Part shown: positions 44,472 through 53,284 of the stretch, piece by piece
Layout: the number at the start of each line of letters is the position of its first letter
Numbering within the stretch: position 1 is the first letter of the stretch
NCBI RefSeq assembly: GCF_001269885.1
Contig: NZ_LHVH01000018.1
Location: 124,001-188,000, forward strand
From: Pseudomonas kilonensis
GTDB lineage: Bacteria; Pseudomonadota; Gammaproteobacteria; Pseudomonadales; Pseudomonadaceae
Direction: 5' to 3'
Length of the DNA stretch: 64,000 bases
Notes under the pieces: generated by a model
What the model was told of the DNA's origin: nothing
Seen by the model: only the letters and a program-made list of their open reading frames with translations
The model's database searches: none
Translations under genes and position numbers: made by a program

Positions 44472-45208
44472 ACCTACAAAACAAGCGCGTACTGGTGACG
44501 GCAGCAGGGCAGGGCATTGGCTTGGCCAGCGCCATTGCCTTCGCCCGAGCCGGTGCCGAGGTGTTCGCCACTGACATCGATATCCAGGCATTGGCGGGGA
44601 TCGAAGGGATTACCGCCATGCCCTTGGATGTCACGTCGCCCGCTGCCATCAGCGCCGCCTGCGAACGCATCGGTGGGCTCGACGTGTTGTTCAACTGCGC
44701 AGGCTTTGTGCACAGCGGCAACATCCTCGACTGCGACGAAGCCGCCTGGGCACGTTCGATGGACCTCAATGTCACGGCCATGTACCGGATGATCCATGTG
44801 TTCCTGCCGGGCATGCTGGGCCGTGGCGGCGGTTCGATCATCAACATGTCGTCGGTGGCCTCCAGCGTCAAGGGCGTGCCCAATCGCTTCGCCTATGCCA
44901 CCAGCAAGGCTGCAGTCGTGGGCCTGACCAAGGCCGTCGCCATCGACTTCGTCAGCCAGGGCATCCGCTGCAACGCGATCTGCCCAGGCACCGTGGATTC
45001 ACCCTCGTTGCGCCAGCGCATCGCCGATCAGGCCACGCAGCAGGGCGTCGATGAGGCGCAGGTCTACCGGCAATTTCTCGACCGCCAGCCCATGGGCCGC
45101 ATCGGCCACACTGAAGAGATCGCGCAGTTGGCGTTGTACCTGGGCAGCGATGCGTCCGCCTACACCACGGGTGCCATCCACATCATCGACGGTGGCATGA
45201 GCATCTGA
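44468..45208 (+). CDS. SDR dehydrogenase, 2-keto-3-deoxy-L-fuconate dehydrogenase-like
   Basis: 246 residues with intact SDR motifs: cofactor loop TAAGQGIGLASAIAF, NCAG, Ser in INMSSVASS and the YATSK catalytic pair. The ATDIDI stretch after beta-2 favours NAD over NADP. Similar SDRs oxidise 2-keto-3-deoxy-L-fuconate (or pentonate/rhamnonate analogues) to a 2,4-diketo acid. The start overlaps the MFS stop by four bases. The next gene encodes a FAH-family enzyme that would cleave the diketo acid. Confidence 0.82.
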   Translation: MNLQNKRVLVTAAGQGIGLASAIAFARAGAEVFATDIDIQALAGIEGITAMPLDVTSPAAISAACERIGGLDVLFNCAGFVHSGNILDCDEAAWARSMDLNVTAMYRMIHVFLPGMLGRGGGSIINMSSVASSVKGVPNRFAYATSKAAVVGLTKAVAIDFVSQGIRCNAICPGTVDSPSLRQRIADQATQQGVDEAQVYRQFLDRQPMGRIGHTEEIAQLALYLGSDASAYTTGAIHIIDGGMSI

Positions 45209-45239
45209 ACCCCGGTCTTCACTTGAGCAGGAGCACGAC

Positions 45240-46088
45240 ATGAAACTATTGCGCTACGGCGAAAAAGGTTCGGAAAAACCCGGGCTGTTGGATGCCGACA
45301 ATCAGATCCGCGACCTCTCGGGCCATGTGCCGGACATCGCCGGGCAGGTCCTTGGCCCGGACAGCCTGGCAGCGCTCGCCGCCCTCGACCCGCGCAGCCT
45401 GCCGATCGTGGCCGGCCAGCCGCGCATCGGTGCCTGCGTCGGCCAGGTCGGCAAATTCATCTGCATTGGCTTGAACTACGCCGACCATGCGGCCGAGTCG
45501 AATATGGAGGTGCCCAAGGAGCCGATCATCTTCAACAAATGGACCAGTGCCATTTGTGGGCCGAACGACGACATCCAGATCCCGCGCGGCTCGCTCAAGA
45601 CCGACTGGGAAGTCGAGCTGGGCGTGGTCATCGGTAAAGGCGGGCGCTACATCGACGAAGCCAATGCCATGGAGCATGTCGCCGGCTACTGCGTCATCAA
45701 CGATGTGTCCGAGCGCGAGTGGCAACTGGAGCGCGGCGGCACCTGGGACAAGGGCAAGGGCTTCGACACCTTCGGCCCCCTCGGGCCGTGGCTGGTGACC
45801 CGGGACGACATTGCCGACCCGCATACGCTGGACCTGTGGCTGGAGGTCGACGGACACCGCTATCAGAATGGCAATACCCGAACGCTGATCTTCAGCGTGC
45901 CGCAACTGATTGCCTACCTGAGCCGGTGCATGAGCCTGCAACCGGGGGATGTGATCTCCACCGGCACGCCGCCCGGCGTCGGCCTGGGCATCAAGCCCAC
46001 CCCGGTGTTCCTGCGCCCGGGCCAGACCATGCGCCTGGGAATCCAGGGCTTGGGCGAACAGCGCCAGGTCACGGTGCAGGCGGACTGA
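45240..46088 (+). CDS. FAH-family hydrolase, 2,4-diketo-3-deoxy-sugar-acid hydrolase-like
   Basis: 282 residues of the canonical FAH family: FICIGLNYADHAAESN, the metal ligands in DWEVELGVVIG and YCVINDVSERE, and STGTPPGVGLG. Homologues are L-2,4-diketo-3-deoxyrhamnonate/fuconate hydrolases, giving pyruvate and lactate or glycolate; others are annotated as ureidoglycolate lyase. Place after the SDR gene favours the diketo acid. Last gene of the operon, followed by REP repeats. Confidence 0.82.
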   Translation: MKLLRYGEKGSEKPGLLDADNQIRDLSGHVPDIAGQVLGPDSLAALAALDPRSLPIVAGQPRIGACVGQVGKFICIGLNYADHAAESNMEVPKEPIIFNKWTSAICGPNDDIQIPRGSLKTDWEVELGVVIGKGGRYIDEANAMEHVAGYCVINDVSEREWQLERGGTWDKGKGFDTFGPLGPWLVTRDDIADPHTLDLWLEVDGHRYQNGNTRTLIFSVPQLIAYLSRCMSLQPGDVISTGTPPGVGLGIKPTPVFLRPGQTMRLGIQGLGEQRQVTVQAD

Positions 46089-46107
46089 TCATCGGGCTCG
46101 TTGCCGT

Positions 46108-46336
46108 CATCGCGAGCAGGCTCGCTCCCACAGTGGATCTTCGACAGGCACAAAATTCATGTGCCTCGCAGGCCCCTGTGGGAGCGGGCTTGCTCGCGAA
46201 GGCGGCGTCACAGTTAATGAAGATGTTGAATGTGCTGGCCTCTTCGCGAGCAAGCCCGCTCCCACAGAGGATTGCGGATGTACGCGGATATTGTGCCCGC
46301 TGAAGATCCACTGTGGGAGCGAGCCTGCTCGCGATA
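46108..46336. repeat. Nested array of four REP units
   Basis: Four GTGGGAGC-type REP units stand at 46108-46133, 46176-46201, 46242-46267 and 46311-46336 in alternating orientation. Units 2 and 3 are inverted to each other. Units 1 and 4 are inverted and identical over about 34 bases, including the GTGGATCTTC next to them. The whole makes one large imperfect palindrome between two convergent operons. Confidence 0.85.
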
Positions 46337-46354
46337 GCGGTGGGTCAGTTTGCA

Positions 46355-49300
46355 TCATCCCTTGGGATCAACACGCCTGACACGCTTCATCACCACCACA
46401 AAAAACACCGGCACAAACACCACCGCCAGCGTCGCGGTGATCATCCCGCCGATCACTCCGGTACCGATGGCCTGCTGGCTCGCCGAACTGGCGCCCGTGG
46501 CAATCGCCAGCGGTACCACCCCAAGGATGAAGGCCAGCGAGGTCATGATGATCGGCCGCAGGCGCAGGCGTGCCGCCTGGAGCGTGGCGTCGATCAGGTC
46601 GTGGCCTTCGTCGTACAGGCTCTTGGCGAACTCGATGATCAGGATCGCGTTTTTCGCCGACAGGCCGATGATGGTGATCAGCCCGATCTTGAAGAACACG
46701 TCGTTAGGCATGCCGCGCAACGACACGGCCAATACCGCGCCGAGCACACCCAACGGCACCACCAGCAACACCGAGGTCGGGATCGACCAGCTCTCGTACA
46801 GCGCCGCCAGGCACAGGAACACCACCAGCAGCGACAGGCCCAACAGGATGGGTGCCTGGCTGCCGGACAAGCGTTCCTGCAAGGACAACCCCGTCCACTC
46901 CTGGCCCAGGCCCGTCGGCCCCAGGGCCACCAGCCGTTCGATTTCGGCCATGGCTTGCCCGGTGCTGTAGCCCGGTGCCGACTCACCGGAAATGCTCACC
47001 GCCGGATAACCGTTATAGCGGGTCAATTGCGCCGGCCCCTGGGTCCAGCGGGCCTGGACGAAGGCTGACAACGGGACCATTTTTCCACTGTTGTTGCGCA
47101 CATGAATCTTCAGCAAGTCTTCGACCTGGCTGCGCTGGTCGCCCTCGGCCTGGACCACCACCCGTTGCATGCGCCCCTGGTTGGGGAAGTCGTTGATGTA
47201 GGTCGAACCCACTGCCGTGGACAACACACTGCCGACGTCGGCAAAGGAAATGCCCAGGGCATTGGCCTGCTTGCGGTCGACCTCCAATTGCACCTGCGGC
47301 GCCTCCGCCAGGGCGCTTTCACGCACATTCATCAGTATCGGGCTTTTGTCGGCGGCGGCGAGCAATTCGCTGCGGGCCTGCATCAAGGTGGCATGGCCGA
47401 GGCCACCACGGTCCTGCAAACGGAACTCGAAACCGCTGGATGTGCCCAGGCCGTCCACCGGCGGCGGTAGCACCGAGAAGGCCATGGCGTCCTTGATCTG
47501 GCTCAGCGCCAGGTTGGCGCGGTCGGCGATGGACGCCGCCGAATCATCGACGCCGCGTTGCGACCAGTCCTTGAGGGTGGTGAAGGCCAGGGCCGCGTTC
47601 TGCCCGCTGCCGGAAAAGCTGAAACCGAGAATGATCGTGCTGTCACCGACTCCCGGTTCGCCGGCGTTGTGGGCTTCGATCTGCTCCACCACCTGCACCG
47701 TCCGGTTTTTGCTGGCACCCGGTGGCAGCTGGATGTCGGTGATGGTGTAGCCCTGGTCTTCCACCGGCAGGAACGAGGAGGGCAGGCGACTGAACAGCAG
47801 GCCCATGCCCACCAGCAACACGCCGTAGATCAGCAGATAACGGCCGCTGCGTTTTACCGCATAGGCCACCCAACCTTGATAGCGCTCGCCGAATCGGTCG
47901 AAACCACGATTGAACAGGCCGAAGAAACCGGTCTTGGCGTGGTGATCACCTTTGGCGACCGGTTTGAGCAAGGTCGCGCAAAGCGCCGGGGTCAAGGTCA
48001 GGGCGAGAAACGCCGAGAACAGGATCGAGGTCGCCATCGACAGCGAGAACTGCTGGTAGATCACCCCCACCGAGCCCTGCATAAAGGCCATCGGAATGAA
48101 CACCGCCACCAGCACCAGGGTGATGCCGATGATCGCCCCGGTGATCTGCCCCATGGCCTTGCGCGTGGCCTCCTTGGGCGACAAGCCTTCCTGGGCCATG
48201 ATCCGCTCGACGTTCTCCACCACCACGATGGCATCGTCCACCAGGATGCCGATGGCCAGCACCATGCCGAACATCGTCAGCACGTTGATCGAGAACCCCA
48301 GCGCGAGCATCGTCGCGAAGGTGCCCATCAGCGCCACCGGCACCACCAATGTCGGGATCAGGGTGTAGCGGATGTTCTGCAGGAACAGGAACATCACCGC
48401 GAACACCAGCAACATCGCCTCGCCGAGGGTGTAGATCACCTTGGTGATCGAGACCTTGACGAACGGCGACGTGTCATAGGGAATCTTGTACTCCACGCCG
48501 GCCGGGAAGTAGCGCGATAGCTCGTCCATCTTGTTGCGCACGAGGGTCGCGGTGTTCAAGGCGTTGGCGCCCGGCGACAGTTGTACCGCCACGGCAGTGG
48601 ACGGCTTGCCGTTCAGGCGCGTGGAAAACTGGTATTCCTGGCTGCCGATTTCCACCCGTGCCACGTCGGCGATGCGCACCGTCGAGCCATCGGGGTTGGC
48701 CTTGAGCACAATGTCGGCGAACTCCTGCGGCGTGTTGAGCTGGCCTTTGACGACGATGGTCGCGGTGATTTCCTGGGTGCTGCGGCTCGGTAAATCGCCC
48801 AGGCTGCCGGCCGACACCTGGGCGTTCTGCGCCACGATGGCGGCATTGACGTCGGCCGGGGTCAGGTTGAAGCCGACGAGTTTCTGCGGGTCGATCCAGA
48901 TCCGCATGGCCCGTTCGGCCCCGTACAACTGGGCCTTGCCGACACCGTCCAGGCGCTTGATCTCGTTCATCACGTTGCGCGCCAGGTAGTCGCTGAGGGC
49001 CACGTCGTCGAGCTTGCCGTCGCTGGAGGTGAGGGTGATCAGCAGCAGGAAGCCGGCGGAGACTTTGTCCACTTGCAAGCCTTGCTGGGTCACCGCTTGC
49101 GGCAGGCGCGACTCCACGGCCTTGAGGCGGTTCTGCACGTCGACCTGGGCCAGTTCCGGGTTGGTGCCGGGTTGGAAGGTCGCGGTGATGGTGGCGCTGC
49201 CCAGGCTGCTCTGGGACTCGAAATACAGCAGGTTGTCGGTGCCGTTGAGTTCCTCCTCGATCAGGCTGACCACGCTTTCGTCCACGGTTTGCGCCGAAGC

Positions 49301-49453
49301 ACCCGGGTAGACGGTGTAGATCTCGATTTGTGGCGGGGCCACGACCGGGTACTGCGCCACCGGCAGTTGCGGAATGGCCAGGATACCGGCCAACAGGATG
49401 AACAGCGCGACGACCCAGGCGAATACCGGGCGGTCGATGAAGAATTGCGGCAT
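46355..49453 (-). CDS. RND multidrug efflux pump, inner-membrane transporter (HAE-1)
   Basis: 1032 residues. The N-terminal MPQFFIDRPVFAWVVALFI and GILVDDAIVVVENVERIM with the two proton-relay Asp in helix 4 identify the HAE-1 family (AcrB/MexB type); FLPVEDQGY opens the second half. It trimerises and pumps drugs from the periplasm. It lies three bases after the membrane-fusion gene. No outer-membrane channel gene is attached, so it must use one encoded elsewhere. Confidence 0.95.
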   Translation of the reverse strand: MPQFFIDRPVFAWVVALFILLAGILAIPQLPVAQYPVVAPPQIEIYTVYPGASAQTVDESVVSLIEEELNGTDNLLYFESQSSLGSATITATFQPGTNPELAQVDVQNRLKAVESRLPQAVTQQGLQVDKVSAGFLLLITLTSSDGKLDDVALSDYLARNVMNEIKRLDGVGKAQLYGAERAMRIWIDPQKLVGFNLTPADVNAAIVAQNAQVSAGSLGDLPSRSTQEITATIVVKGQLNTPQEFADIVLKANPDGSTVRIADVARVEIGSQEYQFSTRLNGKPSTAVAVQLSPGANALNTATLVRNKMDELSRYFPAGVEYKIPYDTSPFVKVSITKVIYTLGEAMLLVFAVMFLFLQNIRYTLIPTLVVPVALMGTFATMLALGFSINVLTMFGMVLAIGILVDDAIVVVENVERIMAQEGLSPKEATRKAMGQITGAIIGITLVLVAVFIPMAFMQGSVGVIYQQFSLSMATSILFSAFLALTLTPALCATLLKPVAKGDHHAKTGFFGLFNRGFDRFGERYQGWVAYAVKRSGRYLLIYGVLLVGMGLLFSRLPSSFLPVEDQGYTITDIQLPPGASKNRTVQVVEQIEAHNAGEPGVGDSTIILGFSFSGSGQNAALAFTTLKDWSQRGVDDSAASIADRANLALSQIKDAMAFSVLPPPVDGLGTSSGFEFRLQDRGGLGHATLMQARSELLAAADKSPILMNVRESALAEAPQVQLEVDRKQANALGISFADVGSVLSTAVGSTYINDFPNQGRMQRVVVQAEGDQRSQVEDLLKIHVRNNSGKMVPLSAFVQARWTQGPAQLTRYNGYPAVSISGESAPGYSTGQAMAEIERLVALGPTGLGQEWTGLSLQERLSGSQAPILLGLSLLVVFLCLAALYESWSIPTSVLLVVPLGVLGAVLAVSLRGMPNDVFFKIGLITIIGLSAKNAILIIEFAKSLYDEGHDLIDATLQAARLRLRPIIMTSLAFILGVVPLAIATGASSASQQAIGTGVIGGMITATLAVVFVPVFFVVVMKRVRRVDPKG

Positions 49454-49456
49454 GGC

Positions 49457-50626
49457 TTAGTGTCCTGCCTGTGGCCCGGGAACCTGGGCGAGGGGAAGTG
49501 GGGAATCGTCGACCCGGACCTGCTCGCCGGGACGGGCGTGTTGCAGGCCTTCGATGACGATGCGGTCGCCGGGCTTCAAACCTTGCGTGACGACCCAGCG
49601 ATCGTTTTGCGCGGCGCCCAGTTGCACCGGTTGCTGGCTGACCTTCTGCTCGGCATCCAGCAGCAACACCTGGGCGACTCCGGCGCTGTCTCGCAAAATC
49701 GCCCGCTGCGGCACGGTGATGCCTTGGCTGTTGACCGCCTGTTCCAGGCGCACGCGAATGAAACTGCCAGGCAGCAAGTCCAGGTCGGGGTTGGGGAATT
49801 CGCTGCGCAGGGTGATCTGGCCGGTGCTCGGGTCGACGCTGAGGTCGGTGAACAGCAATTTGCCGGGCAGCGGATAGGGGCTGCCATCGTCCTGAATCAA
49901 CGTGGCCTTGGCCTGGCCCTGGCCGACCGCTTGCAAAAGCCCTGTGCGAAAGGCGCGGCGCAGGTCGTTGAGTTCGCGGGTCGACTGCGTGAGGTCAGCG
50001 TGGATCGGGTCCAGCTGCTGGATCAATGCCAACGGCGTGCTTTCGTTCTGCCCAACCAAAGCGCCTTCCGTCACCAGGGCGCGACCGATCCGTCCGGAAA
50101 TCGGCGCGGTCACCGTGGCGTACCCGAGGTTCAGTTTCGCCCGTTCCACCGCGGCCTTGCTGGCCGCGACGTCAGCGGCGGTCTGGCGCACGCTGGCCCG
50201 GGCGTTGTCGTAATCCTGGCCACTGATCGCCTTGTCATCGATCAACTGGGCATAACGCTGTGCCTGCAAACGGGCCTGGAACGCGTTGGCCTCGGCCTTG
50301 CGCAACGCCGCCTCGGCACTGTCCAGGTCGGCCTTGAATGGCGCCGGATCGATGCGAAACAGCACCTCGCCCTGTTTGACGTCGCGGCCTTCACGAAACA
50401 CCCGCTGCAAGACCACGCCGGCCACCCGCGCCCGGACTTCGGCCACCCGCGGCGCGGCGATCCGGCCGCTCAGCTCGTTGCTGATCGACAGTGGCCGGGC
50501 CTGGACGGTTTCGACGCGCACGCTTGCCAGCGGGGTGGAGGTTTCCGGGGTCGAGGCGCTATCACAGCCACTGAGCAGCAGCGCCCCGACCAACAGGCCC
50601 AGTGTGACGAAAGGAATCTTGGACAT
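49457..50626 (-). CDS. RND efflux periplasmic adaptor lipoprotein
   Basis: 389 residues. The signal peptide ends in the lipobox LLLSGCDS, so the protein is a lipoprotein. The membrane-fusion domains follow: lipoyl/barrel-sandwich near RVRARVAGVVLQRVF, alpha-hairpin around residues 100-160, and a beta-barrel with GQITLRSEFPNPD. It links the RND pump to an outer-membrane channel. No regulator gene lies next to it; the 95-bp gap upstream separates it from the chemoreceptor on the same strand. Confidence 0.93.
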   Translation of the reverse strand: MSKIPFVTLGLLVGALLLSGCDSASTPETSTPLASVRVETVQARPLSISNELSGRIAAPRVAEVRARVAGVVLQRVFREGRDVKQGEVLFRIDPAPFKADLDSAEAALRKAEANAFQARLQAQRYAQLIDDKAISGQDYDNARASVRQTAADVAASKAAVERAKLNLGYATVTAPISGRIGRALVTEGALVGQNESTPLALIQQLDPIHADLTQSTRELNDLRRAFRTGLLQAVGQGQAKATLIQDDGSPYPLPGKLLFTDLSVDPSTGQITLRSEFPNPDLDLLPGSFIRVRLEQAVNSQGITVPQRAILRDSAGVAQVLLLDAEQKVSQQPVQLGAAQNDRWVVTQGLKPGDRIVIEGLQHARPGEQVRVDDSPLPLAQVPGPQAGH

Positions 50627-50721
50627 GGTGCTTCCCCACTATTGAGCTGCCCATGGTAGGGATCGAGTCCAACGACAGGGGTGAAGCTTTGTAGGCGCTC
50701 TGTGAAATTGTGTAATGGCCC

Positions 50722-52773
50722 CTAAATCCGAAAGTGACCGACCAGTTGCTGTTGATGATTGGCCATCGCACGCAACGAGTGGCTCGCCTGCGAGGCTTCT
50801 TCCATGCGGCTGGTCAAGGTTTCACTGATCCCGCGAATGTCGCTGACGCGGTGGCTGATGTCTTCCACCACAGCGCTTTGCTCCAGGGCAGCGCTGGCGA
50901 TCTGCTGGTTCATGTGTTCGATCACTTCCACTGCGTCGGTGATGCGCTGCAGTGCCGCCTGGGTCTTGTCGACGTGAGCGACGCTGTCCCTGGCCAGCTC
51001 GCGGCTCGACTGGGTGCTGTGCACGACGTCCTGACTCAGTTGCTGCAACGCTTCGATCACCGAGCGTATTTGTTCGACCGAATTCTGCGTATTACTCGCC
51101 AGATGCCGCACTTCGTCGGCCACCACCGCGAAACCACGCCCCTGTTCACCCGCCCTGGCGGCCTCGATGGCGGCATTCAAGGCCAGCAGGTTGGTCTGCT
51201 GGGCAATGGCGCAGATCACGTCCAGCACCTGGCCGATGTGTTGACTGTTGCCGGCCAGCGCCTGCACTTGCTCAAGCGTGGTCTCCAGGCGCCGGTCCAG
51301 GCTGTCGATGCTGGTGACCGCGTTGGCGAACAGTTCACGCCCCGATCGGCTGGCGCTTTCGGCGACGGTGGCGGCATCGGCCGCCTGGTGGGAATGGCGG
51401 GCCACTTCCTGGGCACTGGTGCTCATTTCATGCAAGGCCGTTGCCGCCAGTTCGACTTCCCGGTACTGCGTGTGCATGCCCGCGCTGACTTCCCGGGCCA
51501 CCTGTGCCGACGTGTCGGCGGTGTTGCGGGTGTCCAGGGAGGCTTGCTGGATATCGCGGATGATGGGCTGCAATTTGTCGAGAAAGCGATTGAAGCCCTT
51601 CGCCAGTAGGCCCAATTCATCGTGGCGGTCGTTGGGCAGGCGCTGGGTGAGATCGCCGTCGCCGTCGACAATCGCATCGAGCATATGCGCCACCCGCAGC
51701 AGCGGCCGGGTCACGCCGTAAGCGGTGAGCCAGATGAGCAACAGGCCCAAGCCGGCAGCCAGCAAGCCGAGGCTGAGGTTGAACCAGTTGGCCTGGCGAT
51801 GCTTGTCGTCCAACTGTGCCTGCATGTGCAGGGCCGGTGCTTGCACAAGTGCTTCGGGCACGCGTATCTGCAATTGCCAGGGGGGATTGTCGGGGACGGT
51901 TTGCACGGCTTGTCGAGCGTCGACGGAGGTGCCGTCAACCGCGCCGCTATGGCCGGCAACTTGCCCTGACGGGGAAAGAATGTTGATCTCGCTGTGGCCA
52001 GGATACAGGTCGTTGGCAAGGCTGGCGGCGAGTTGCTGGAGGGTATCGAGGCTGATGTCCATGCCCACCACGCCGATGACTTTGCCCTGGTCCAGCAACG
52101 GTATGGAGATGCTGCTCATCAACGTCTTCTGGCCTTCGACCTCGATCGCGTAGGGCTCTGTCACGCAGGTGCGCCCCTGGGTTTGCGGGCAGACGTACCA
52201 GGCATTCTCCGGCTCGCTGCCCGGTGGTGCGGTGTTGGCGCTGATCTGGGCTTCGCTGAGCACCTCTTGCACCAAATGGCCGGGTTGGCTTTGCGACCAG
52301 TACAGGGCAAAGCGACCTTTTTCATTGCCGGCCAGATCGCGTTGGCCAGTGAAAGCGGCATCTTCACCGACCAGCGCGTCGGGCAGCAGCACCACGTAGA
52401 AACCGAGGACTTTTTCACGGTTCTGAAGGGCTTGGCGGGTCGCGGCGATCAGGTCCCGGCGCAGTTGCCCTGGCGTCAGTCGCCCGTTCCACGCCTGGGC
52501 GCGCAGTTGCAGGACCTGCTGGGCAAAGCCCTCCCCATAGATCGCCGTTTCGCTGAAAAAACGTTCCACCCGCTGACCATGGGCCAGGCCCTGTGCCTGC
52601 AAACCTTCCAGGGCCGAGCGCCCGAGCAGTTGACTGCTTTGCTGCTTGAGCAGCGTCGCGCCTTGCTGGTTCTGATACAGGGAGGCGCCGGTCAATGCCC
52701 CGACGACGGCGAGCAGGCACAGGCCACTCAAGAGCGTGATTCGCCATTGGATAGAGAGACGAGCGAAGAACAT
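50722..52773 (-). CDS. Methyl-accepting chemotaxis protein with dCache sensor
   Basis: 683 residues. TM1 is near residues 10-33 ([19 protein letters not shown]), followed by a periplasmic dCache domain (residues about 40-330, with [18 protein letters not shown]), TM2 ([20 protein letters not shown]) and HAMP. The signalling domain has the conserved tip [20 protein letters not shown]. The ligand is unknown. The gene is single and does not adjoin other chemotaxis genes. Confidence 0.93.
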   Translation of the reverse strand: MFFARLSIQWRITLLSGLCLLAVVGALTGASLYQNQQGATLLKQQSSQLLGRSALEGLQAQGLAHGQRVERFFSETAIYGEGFAQQVLQLRAQAWNGRLTPGQLRRDLIAATRQALQNREKVLGFYVVLLPDALVGEDAAFTGQRDLAGNEKGRFALYWSQSQPGHLVQEVLSEAQISANTAPPGSEPENAWYVCPQTQGRTCVTEPYAIEVEGQKTLMSSISIPLLDQGKVIGVVGMDISLDTLQQLAASLANDLYPGHSEINILSPSGQVAGHSGAVDGTSVDARQAVQTVPDNPPWQLQIRVPEALVQAPALHMQAQLDDKHRQANWFNLSLGLLAAGLGLLLIWLTAYGVTRPLLRVAHMLDAIVDGDGDLTQRLPNDRHDELGLLAKGFNRFLDKLQPIIRDIQQASLDTRNTADTSAQVAREVSAGMHTQYREVELAATALHEMSTSAQEVARHSHQAADAATVAESASRSGRELFANAVTSIDSLDRRLETTLEQVQALAGNSQHIGQVLDVICAIAQQTNLLALNAAIEAARAGEQGRGFAVVADEVRHLASNTQNSVEQIRSVIEALQQLSQDVVHSTQSSRELARDSVAHVDKTQAALQRITDAVEVIEHMNQQIASAALEQSAVVEDISHRVSDIRGISETLTSRMEEASQASHSLRAMANHQQQLVGHFRI

Positions 52774-52938
52774 GCTGAAGTTTCCTGCGCTTAGGGGCTT
52801 TTATTGTTTTGGGCCCAGCACTGTTTGAAGGACGGGCGAGGCTATCTTGCGGCAGGAAGCGCCTGCCGGTTATCCCGAATCGGCAGCCGTTGTGCGCCGA
52901 CATTGGGCTAATGCGGGGCACTTAGAGCGACGACGTCC
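52774..52938. other. Intergenic region upstream of the chemoreceptor
   Basis: 165 bp without a plausible gene, between the chemoreceptor start and the 52939 repeat. Open frames here are shadows. It must hold the chemoreceptor promoter, but I see no clear -35/-10 pair. The further gap from 53091 to 53284 likewise shows no gene. Confidence 0.5.
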
Positions 52939-53090
52939 CCTGTGGCGAGGGGATTTATCCCCGTTGGGCTGCGCAGCAGCCCCCTAAGCAGTCAACTCAA
53001 TCTGTCTGATACACCGGGTTGCCTGCATTTAGGGCCGCTTCGCGCCCCAGCGGGGCGGTGCGACGTTTCGCTAAATCCCCTCGCCACAGG
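52939..53090. repeat. Inverted long repeat, copy A
   Basis: A 152-bp element with terminal inverted repeats CCTGTGGCGAGGGGATTTA and TAAATCCCCTCGCCACAGG. It recurs in opposite orientation at 59031-59167, with nearly identical sequence over about 120 bp and a 15-bp insertion near the right end of this copy. Its ends resemble the GTGGCGAGGGG repeats common in P. fluorescens genomes. Confidence 0.85.
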
Positions 53091-53284
53091 AATGTCCTTG
53101 GCTCTGATGGGGCTGACCTGTTTTGGGGCGCGGCTTCGGATGCTGCCGTTTTGGGATAGCGAGTGGGTTTGGCAACGGCCTAGCATCGAATCCAGCGTGC
53201 AAGCAGAACAATAAGCTTTTGGACGTCGGCGAAGCTGGCGTCTGCGATCCAGCAACAACTGCCTCATACAACAAGGTCAAAAAA

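Noticed and set aside
42873..44591. 572-codon minus-strand frame opposite the ACS-type MFS gene
   Set aside because: The translation is low-complexity His/Gln/Arg-rich and covers a clear MFS gene plus an intergenic palindrome; no start signal or family pattern.
46108..46336. Possible CRISPR array
   Set aside because: The four units alternate in orientation and belong to the REP family; CRISPR repeats are all in one direction.
52939..53090. Insertion sequence
   Set aside because: The element has terminal inverted repeats but is far too short for a transposase and encodes none; treated as a non-autonomous repeat.
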